A DNA stretch of 9,057 nt, taken from positions 1 through 9,057 of the forward strand of contig CANRMK010000079.1 in assembly GCA_947631715.1 (NCBI GenBank), in the 5' to 3' direction. The first letter of the stretch is position 1, and the number at the start of each line of letters is the position of its first letter. The notes under the pieces are model-generated. The model ran no database searches. It was not told the origin of the DNA and saw only the letters and a program-made list of their open reading frames with translations. The DNA comes from an uncultured Acetatifactor sp. GTDB lineage: Bacteria; Bacillota; Clostridia; Lachnospirales; Lachnospiraceae. Positions 6,334 to 9,057 of this stretch are shown here, one piece after another. The position numbers were made by a program, and so were the translations under genes.

Positions 6334-6386
6334 GAAAAGCGGACAAATGGTGTCTTGCCGCACAGGGCGGCAGAAAGAGAGGGAAA

Positions 6387-7556
6387 ATGGCTATTACATT
6401 GGAAAATTATCCGGAAATCAACAGCAGGGAGATCGGGCAGGCGCTGGATTTCTGCTGCCAGCAGATCTTACATATTCTGCCGGAATTTACAGACAAATTC
6501 CAGCAGGCTTACAGTGTGAACGGTTTTTATCAGGCGGTGGAGAATACGGACTGGACTCAGGGATTCTGGACAGGGGAGATCTGGCTGGCCTATGAACACT
6601 GCGGGGACGAGCGGCTTAAGAAAGCCGGGGAGATCCAGGTACATGACTTCCTGGAGAGAATTGAAAAAAAGATCTCTGTGGATCATCACGATATGGGATT
6701 TCTCTATTCCCCGTCCTGTGTGGCGGCTTATAAGCTCATCGGAAGCAAAGAGGGACGGGATGCTGCGATCCAGGCGGCGGATCAGTTGATTAAAAGATAT
6801 CACCCGGTAGGTGAGTTTATCCAGGCCTGGGGCCCTATGGATCAGCCGGAGAATTACCGCCTGATCATTGACTGCCTGCTGAATCTGCCCCTGCTCTATT
6901 GGGCTTCGGAGGAAACCGGAGACGGCAGATACAGGGAAATCGCGGAGAAACACATTCACACGGCGGTGGCAAATGTGATCCGGGAGGATTACTCTACCTG
7001 GCATACCTTTTTCTTTGATGTGAAGACCGGAGCGCCGGACCACGGCGCCACCTGTCAGGGCTACCGGGACGGTTCCGCCTGGGCGAGAGGCCAGGCATGG
7101 GGCGTTTACGGTATGGCGCTGGCTTATAAATATACGGGCCGGAAAGAATATATCGAACTGTTCCGGCGGGTGACAGAGTATTTCCTGGAGCATCTGCCCA
7201 AGGATCTTGTGCCCTACTGGGATCTGGAGTTTACGGACGGAGACGATCAGCCCAGAGATTCCTCTTCCGCGTCCATTGCCGCCTGCGGTATGCTGGAAAT
7301 GGCAAAATACCTGGAGCCGGAGGAGGCCCGGCATTATCGTCAGATCGCGGCGAAGATCATGAAATCCGTCTATGACAATTATGCGGTCAAGGATATGGAA
7401 ACCTCTAACGGACTGGTTCTCCACAGCACCTATTCCAATCATTCCCCTTACAACACCTGCAATCACTATGGCGTGGATGAGTGCAACTCCTGGGGAGATT
7501 ATTTTTACATGGAGGCGCTGACCAGAATGAGCAAGGATTGGGAACTGTACTGGTAA
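6387..7556 (+). CDS. ugl: GH88 unsaturated glucuronyl hydrolase
   Basis: This 389-residue protein is close to the roughly 380 of GH88 enzymes, and its Asp/Trp/His-rich helical sequence fits their (alpha/alpha)6-barrel. The HHDMGFLYSPS segment carries Asp102, and RLIIDCLLNLPLLYW carries Asp162. Their spacing of 60 matches the catalytic pair Asp88 and Asp149 of Bacillus sp. GL1 UGL. His206 in STWHTFFF aligns with UGL His193. The GYRDGSAWARGQAWG motif (225-239) is the family hallmark. The enzyme hydrates the C4-C5 double bond of the unsaturated uronic acid that lyases leave at the non-reducing end, releasing it from the disaccharide. There is no signal peptide, so it acts in the cytoplasm on imported substrate. 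AGAGGG lies 3 nt before the ATG. Family confidence is high; the exact substrate (chondroitin, hyaluronan, heparin or another uronide) cannot be told. Confidence 0.95.
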   Translation: MAITLENYPEINSREIGQALDFCCQQILHILPEFTDKFQQAYSVNGFYQAVENTDWTQGFWTGEIWLAYEHCGDERLKKAGEIQVHDFLERIEKKISVDHHDMGFLYSPSCVAAYKLIGSKEGRDAAIQAADQLIKRYHPVGEFIQAWGPMDQPENYRLIIDCLLNLPLLYWASEETGDGRYREIAEKHIHTAVANVIREDYSTWHTFFFDVKTGAPDHGATCQGYRDGSAWARGQAWGVYGMALAYKYTGRKEYIELFRRVTEYFLEHLPKDLVPYWDLEFTDGDDQPRDSSSASIAACGMLEMAKYLEPEEARHYRQIAAKIMKSVYDNYAVKDMETSNGLVLHSTYSNHSPYNTCNHYGVDECNSWGDYFYMEALTRMSKDWELYW

Positions 7557-7617
7557 GAAGAGAAATACGGTGATGCATGGGTGAAAGAGACCATTGCCGG
7601 AGGTCTGCAGAGAAGTT

Positions 7618-9057
7618 ATGAAGCGATATATCAAAATATTGGTCTTTTCCATAGCGTTTGCTGCCATATACATCATAGGATCTGTCCTACTTGCCTCCAC
7701 AGAACTTTCGTTCCGCATGTGGGTGGATGTTCTGGGGAAAGTATGGATTTTGTGGGTATTGCCGCTTCTGGTCATAATCGGAATTTGGCTTTTTTTGAGA
7801 AAAAAGGGTCTGTGGAAGCCGGTGGTGAAGGTGCTGTATGTTGCGGTCTCGACGGCTGTCTATGCCGTTGTCTGCCTGTGGTTTGGACTTTTGATCCTGA
7901 TTTTCAGTACGAATGAAGAGAGAAGGCTTACTTCGGATCTGCTGGCAACCGGCAATTCGGATTTCCTGGAATGGACCACATGGGTATATGAACGGCCTGT
8001 GGCGATTTTTTTCAAGACGCCCACAGAAGCCACGGCGGAAGACAAAAAGGAATACCTGGAAAAGAAATATGGAAGAACCTTTGAGGTCTGGGATAGTCTG
8101 AACCACATATTCATTCAGCCGGAGTTCCCGGAGGTGAAAACGAGCGTTGAGCTGTCGGGAGGGGAATTTCGGGATGACTTTTTTGAAAAGGTTCTTGCCT
8201 GGTGCCTGACGGAGGGCGCAGAAGCGCTGGGTATCCAACGGGAGCATTATATTTCCGAAAATGGCATATTTTACATAGGGCTGACGGACGAAAGTGACAT
8301 ACCGGCCTTTGCGGAGGACGTCTCCCGGCTGACGGCTTACGTTTGCAGAAGGACGGATTTCTTTGAGGAGAATCGGGGATACCTGTATTTTTTCTGCAAA
8401 GAGGGCGAAGGAGAGTTGACCGGACAGATTCCTTTCGGCAAATTGGGGCAGTGGGATGACATGGAGCCGGAGTATTACCTGAATCCGGAAAAGCTGGGGG
8501 AATATGTCCGGGAAAAATATGAAACTCTGAGGGAGTGGAAAGCAGAGTACGAGAACGCTTCACAGGACACTGCAGCGCTGGATGGGACGAGCGGCAGTGC
8601 GGACAGCGGGAGCGAGGATGAAAAAAGCAGCGCAGAAGACTGCGCTCCAGAAGACAGCGCCACAAAAGACAACGCCGCGGCTTCAACAGAAGATTGCGCC
8701 CTGACACTCTATGACGCGGTTTTCAAGGAGCAGGGCTATCCCTGTAATCTGTCTTACACGGCAAAGGGGAATCTGTATCTGGATCTGGGAAGCAGGGACG
8801 CGGGCCAGGAGGGGGATGCGCTCGATACGGGCACGTACCGTTTTACCCTAGTGTATGACAGGCCGTCCAAAAACGGCGCCTGCGAATTATTTGTGCTGTA
8901 TAAAGAGCACTATACGGAAAAAGACGGACAGATGCTAAACGATGCCACGCAGATTTTGGATATGTACGCGGTGGAGAAGACCACGGGAAAAACTGTGGCC
9001 TCAGGCAGACATGCCTGGAGCGACGTGGGCAGCCGGGAGTACAGGGACCTGACAGGC
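7618..9057 (+). CDS. Uncharacterised three-TM membrane protein with long extracytoplasmic region (incomplete at 3' end)
   Basis: From the ATG at 7618 the frame stays open for 480 codons to the window edge. Hydrophobic segments lie at about residues 5-26, 42-61 and 69-97. A hydrophilic part of over 380 residues follows, probably extracytoplasmic. I see two candidate domains, at about 105-312 and from 362 on, joined by a Ser/Asp/Glu/Ala-rich linker at about 313-361. I recognise no family and no catalytic motif. CGGAGG ends about 14 nt before the ATG, with a weaker GAGAAG closer. The gene follows the GH88 gene by 61 nt on the same strand with no terminator between, so co-transcription is possible. 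Its content gives no direct link to sugar metabolism. An in-frame TTG at 7594 is a less likely start. Confidence 0.85.
   Translation, partial: MKRYIKILVFSIAFAAIYIIGSVLLASTELSFRMWVDVLGKVWILWVLPLLVIIGIWLFLRKKGLWKPVVKVLYVAVSTAVYAVVCLWFGLLILIFSTNEERRLTSDLLATGNSDFLEWTTWVYERPVAIFFKTPTEATAEDKKEYLEKKYGRTFEVWDSLNHIFIQPEFPEVKTSVELSGGEFRDDFFEKVLAWCLTEGAEALGIQREHYISENGIFYIGLTDESDIPAFAEDVSRLTAYVCRRTDFFEENRGYLYFFCKEGEGELTGQIPFGKLGQWDDMEPEYYLNPEKLGEYVREKYETLREWKAEYENASQDTAALDGTSGSADSGSEDEKSSAEDCAPEDSATKDNAAASTEDCALTLYDAVFKEQGYPCNLSYTAKGNLYLDLGSRDAGQEGDALDTGTYRFTLVYDRPSKNGACELFVLYKEHYTEKDGQMLNDATQILDMYAVEKTTGKTVASGRHAWSDVGSREYRDLTG
8632..8700 (+). repeat. Degenerate pentapeptide repeat within the membrane-protein linker
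   Basis: Residues 339-361 contain the units AEDCA, PEDSA, TKDNA and, after a short gap, TEDCA. At DNA level these are diverged 15-bp units around GAAGAC-GCGC. The repeat probably arose by small tandem duplications in a flexible acidic linker. Confidence 0.6.

Larger units (their letters stand above)
6253..6337 (+). repeat. 85-bp promoter-bearing repeat, copy 2
   Basis: Inverted copy of 1456-1540, differing at two positions (6300 and 6317). It begins TATGGTATAATGACC and ends CATGGTATAATGAAA. Inside are a 12-bp palindrome, GAATGGCCATTC at 6290-6301, and the inverted repeat at 6302-6330. It lies between the operon terminator and the GH88 gene and is oriented to transcribe the latter. Flanking sequence outside the 85 bp does not match copy 1. 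Confidence 0.95.

Noticed and set aside
1456..6337. Composite transposon with the 85-bp repeats as insertion-sequence ends
   Set aside because: The repeats encode no transposase, lack terminal inverted repeats, show no target-site duplication outside them, and carry clear promoter features.
6468..7775. Minus-strand open frame of 435 codons opposite the GH88 gene
   Set aside because: It is antisense to a well-supported GH88 gene with conserved catalytic residues, and its product has no family resemblance.
8111..8707. Minus-strand open frame of 198 codons opposite the membrane-protein gene
   Set aside because: The plus-strand frame is open for 480 codons with sensible membrane segments. The opposite frame is Pro/Ser/Arg-rich, typical of a shadow.

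Overview
The window looks like a carbohydrate-uptake and degradation locus from a Bacillota (Firmicutes) gut-type bacterium, most likely a Lachnospiraceae/Clostridia member. The reasons are moderate GC content, strong AGGAGG-type ribosome binding sites, TG-N-TATAAT extended -10 promoters, a YesM-type sensor kinase, a CUT1 ABC transporter without its own ATPase, and rho-independent terminators. The genus is inference; no rRNA or marker gene is present.

Layout. (1) 1-1403, minus strand: N-terminal 467 residues of a YesM/LytS-type membrane histidine kinase, running off the left edge. (2) 1404-1785: divergent intergenic region of 382 bp. It holds promoter elements for the kinase, candidate operator-like repeats and a leader hairpin ahead of the transporter operon. 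(3) 1786-6176, plus strand: lipoprotein sugar-binding protein, strong terminator hairpin, MalF/UgpA-type permease, a cytoplasmic discoidin-like (F5/8 type C) protein with no signal peptide, and a MalG-type permease, closed by a second strong terminator (6195-6240). (4) 6387-7556, plus: GH88 unsaturated glucuronyl hydrolase. (5) 7618 to the right edge, plus: unrecognised three-TM membrane protein with a long extracytoplasmic part, incomplete.

Likely joint function (inference): the kinase, with a partner regulator expected off-window, senses an oligosaccharide. The lipoprotein and two permeases import it, energised by a shared MsmK/UgpC-like ATPase encoded elsewhere. The GH88 enzyme removes the 4,5-unsaturated uronic acid from the imported lyase product. 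The substrate is therefore probably a glycosaminoglycan-derived or other uronate-containing disaccharide. No polysaccharide lyase is visible here.

The most striking non-coding signal is an 85-bp sequence present twice in inverted orientation (1456-1540 and 6253-6337; 83/85 identical by hand alignment). Each copy has two extended -10 boxes and a 13-bp-arm inverted repeat overlapping the downstream box. One copy points at the kinase gene and the other at the GH88 gene, with nearly the same distance to the start codon (56 and 53 nt after the -10). The transporter operon between them has a different upstream region. The locus thus appears to use a duplicated, shared promoter/operator cassette for the sensor and the enzyme.
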